Shown here: positions 4,187 through 5,060 of the stretch, in pieces
How the letters are laid out: every line of letters begins with the position of its first letter
How positions within the stretch are numbered: position 1 is the stretch's first letter
Assembly (NCBI GenBank): GCA_964446285.1
Contig: CAYUNT010000270.1
Span: forward strand, 1-5,060
Source: CAYUNT01 sp964446285
GTDB lineage: Bacteria; Sumerlaeota; Sumerlaeia; SLMS01; CAYUNT01
Direction: 5' to 3'
DNA length: 5,060 nucleotides
Made by a program: the position numbers and the translations under genes
Notes under the pieces: model-generated
What the model saw: the letters and a program-made list of their open reading frames with translations, nothing else
Told to the model about the DNA's origin: nothing
Databases searched by the model: none

Positions 4187-4855
4187 TTACTGACCGTTAA
4201 CCATCAGCCAGTGGGTCTGCGCCGATTCCATCTGCGAACGGATGATGTTGCCATCGCTTACCGTGCCATTGGTCGGGTCATAGGGAAGACCGATGCTGGC
4301 TGCGGGCTGTTTGGGCTGTTTGTTCCAGTAGTTGCGATCCGGGCCGTTGGAGATCAAGCGCCATGTGCCGTAAAGTTCCTTAAAGATAATGCCCGTCATC
4401 GCATTGCCTTCGTTCGCGTTGCCCCATCCTGCTGTATCGGCGCGGGCGGTTGGCTTGAACTTGGGCCAGCGATACGTGTAGGTGTGGTAGGAATAGAACA
4501 TCTCGTCGGGGCTGGATGCATAATCATTATCCACGAATGGATCAAGGATCAGGGCGCTGGTAATGTAAGCGATTGGCGTGCTGAGGTTTGGACCAAGAAC
4601 GCCAGTGCCATTCACGCCTCGGATGACGATAGGAGGATAACCTGCTTCGCCTGCCGAGGGGGGAGGCGAGTTGTTATCGACTGTGTAGGCTTCGACGGCG
4701 GTGGCCAAGCTGCGCATGTCGGATTTGACGCGCGCGACCTTCGAGCGAACCTGTGCTTCGAGGAAGTTCGGGATCGCGATTGCCGCGAGGATGGCGATGA
4801 TCGCCACGACGATCAGCAACTCGATCAGCGTAAAACCAAGTCTCTTTTCTCTCAT
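4187..4855 (-). CDS. Type IV prepilin-like / type II secretion pseudopilin-like protein
   Basis: A protein of 222 residues with a class III (prepilin) signal. The short basic leader MREKRLG is cut before Phe8, giving a mature N-terminus FTLIE with Glu at mature position 5 and Pro at position 22. A hydrophobic helix covers residues 8-28, followed by the amphipathic helix FLEAQVRSKVARVKSDM and the SLATAVEAY segment. A prepilin peptidase would cleave and N-methylate it, and it would assemble into an inner-membrane-anchored fibre. The C-terminal globular part has no cysteines and contains LISNGPDRNYW and YDPTNGTVSDGNI, motifs that I associate with stand-alone pseudopilins of planctomycete-like and candidate-phylum bacteria. 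ATG 4855 follows AAGGGGG with eight bases between. No assembly ATPase, platform protein or peptidase gene is nearby. GspG-like is the closest general label, but the exact system is unknown. Confidence 0.93.
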   Translation of the reverse strand: MREKRLGFTLIELLIVVAIIAILAAIAIPNFLEAQVRSKVARVKSDMRSLATAVEAYTVDNNSPPPSAGEAGYPPIVIRGVNGTGVLGPNLSTPIAYITSALILDPFVDNDYASSPDEMFYSYHTYTYRWPKFKPTARADTAGWGNANEGNAMTGIIFKELYGTWRLISNGPDRNYWNKQPKQPAASIGLPYDPTNGTVSDGNIIRSQMESAQTHWLMVNGQ

Positions 4856-4863
4856 TCTTGTGG

Positions 4864-4870
4864 CCCCCTT
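4864..4870 (-). promoter_or_regulatory. Ribosome-binding site of the pilin-like gene
   Basis: AAGGGGG on the minus strand, eight bases before ATG 4855. It agrees with the start set by the prepilin leader peptide. Confidence 0.6.
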
Positions 4871-4935
4871 GGATTGTTTTTCCTGCTGGACCGGTCCTAC
4901 GCTGGCGGCGCAAGGCAGGCAGCCCGCAGGATGAA

Positions 4936-4964
4936 ATGAGAATTAATCTCTTATTAACTTTCAA
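4936..4964 (-). promoter_or_regulatory. Tentative promoter of the pilin-like gene
   Basis: Minus-strand TTGAAA (4964-4959) lies 17 bases from TCTCAT (4941-4936), which matches the sigma-70 consensus at five and four of six positions. The surrounding DNA is the most AT-rich part of the window. A TTGACA at 4986-4981 is an alternative -35 box but has no good -10 partner. The leader would be roughly 75-80 bases. Confidence 0.3.
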
Positions 4965-5060
4965 GACGCTGTGTGGGGTATGTCAAGCCCTTGTTGAAGA
5001 AAACACCGGGCGCATCTCAGTTTTTTGCAGGGTCAGTCATGCCAGCGTGAGGGTAGAGCA

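Noticed and set aside
4163..4939. Long plus-strand frame opposite the pilin gene
   Set aside because: It mirrors the codons of the well-supported pilin gene and has no family features.

Overview
The window is GC-rich bacterial DNA. All four genes I can support lie on the minus strand: a prepilin-like protein (4187-4855), an exported protein with a secretin N-type domain (2459-3583), a soluble Hanks-type Ser/Thr kinase (882-1856) and a Y1/HUH transposase of the IS200/RAYT type (131-583). The combination of a free-standing pseudopilin of this style, a eukaryote-like kinase, long gene-poor gaps and many palindromic intergenic repeats suggests Planctomycetes or a related PVC-type or candidate phylum (Sumerlaeota or Hydrogenedentota style). 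That is an impression from protein style, not a demonstrated placement.

Reading along the minus strand (high to low coordinates): 4856-5060 is the leader and possible promoter of the pilin gene. The pilin gene ends at 4187 and is followed by a clear intrinsic terminator (4111-4138). The gap 3584-4110 has no credible gene but is full of structure: a 51-nt near-perfect hairpin (3984-4034), a REP-like palindrome (3936-3963), a divergent pair of triloop hairpins (3800-3875), and two hairpins in the leader of the next gene (3644-3680, 3605-3621). The secretin-N gene follows. The next gap (1857-2458) holds a GC hairpin and a 102-bp inverted-repeat element with two more triloop hairpins just upstream of the kinase. 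After the kinase come a tandem array of about 48-nt units and then the transposase gene.

The most interesting part is 25-797. The transposase is full length, with its HUH motif and a Tyr at the expected catalytic place. It is bracketed by inverted copies of a two-part palindromic sequence. Upstream of it lies an array of about 47-48-nt units, most of which open with GTAG (or GTCG) and carry a hairpin with a GAA loop. GTAG at the foot of a hairpin is the known recognition layout for REP-associated tyrosine transposases (RAYTs). I therefore read this as a RAYT with its REP array, built on a palindrome I do not recognise. A second hairpin family (U1-U4, TCT-type triloops) occurs at two intergenic sites on either side of the secretin-N gene and shows compensatory base-pair changes.

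The pilin and the secretin-N protein both recall type II secretion or type IV pilus machinery, but they are separated by a terminator and about 600 bp, and no ATPase, platform protein or pore domain is present. Joint function is only a possibility. The kinase has no visible link to its neighbours.
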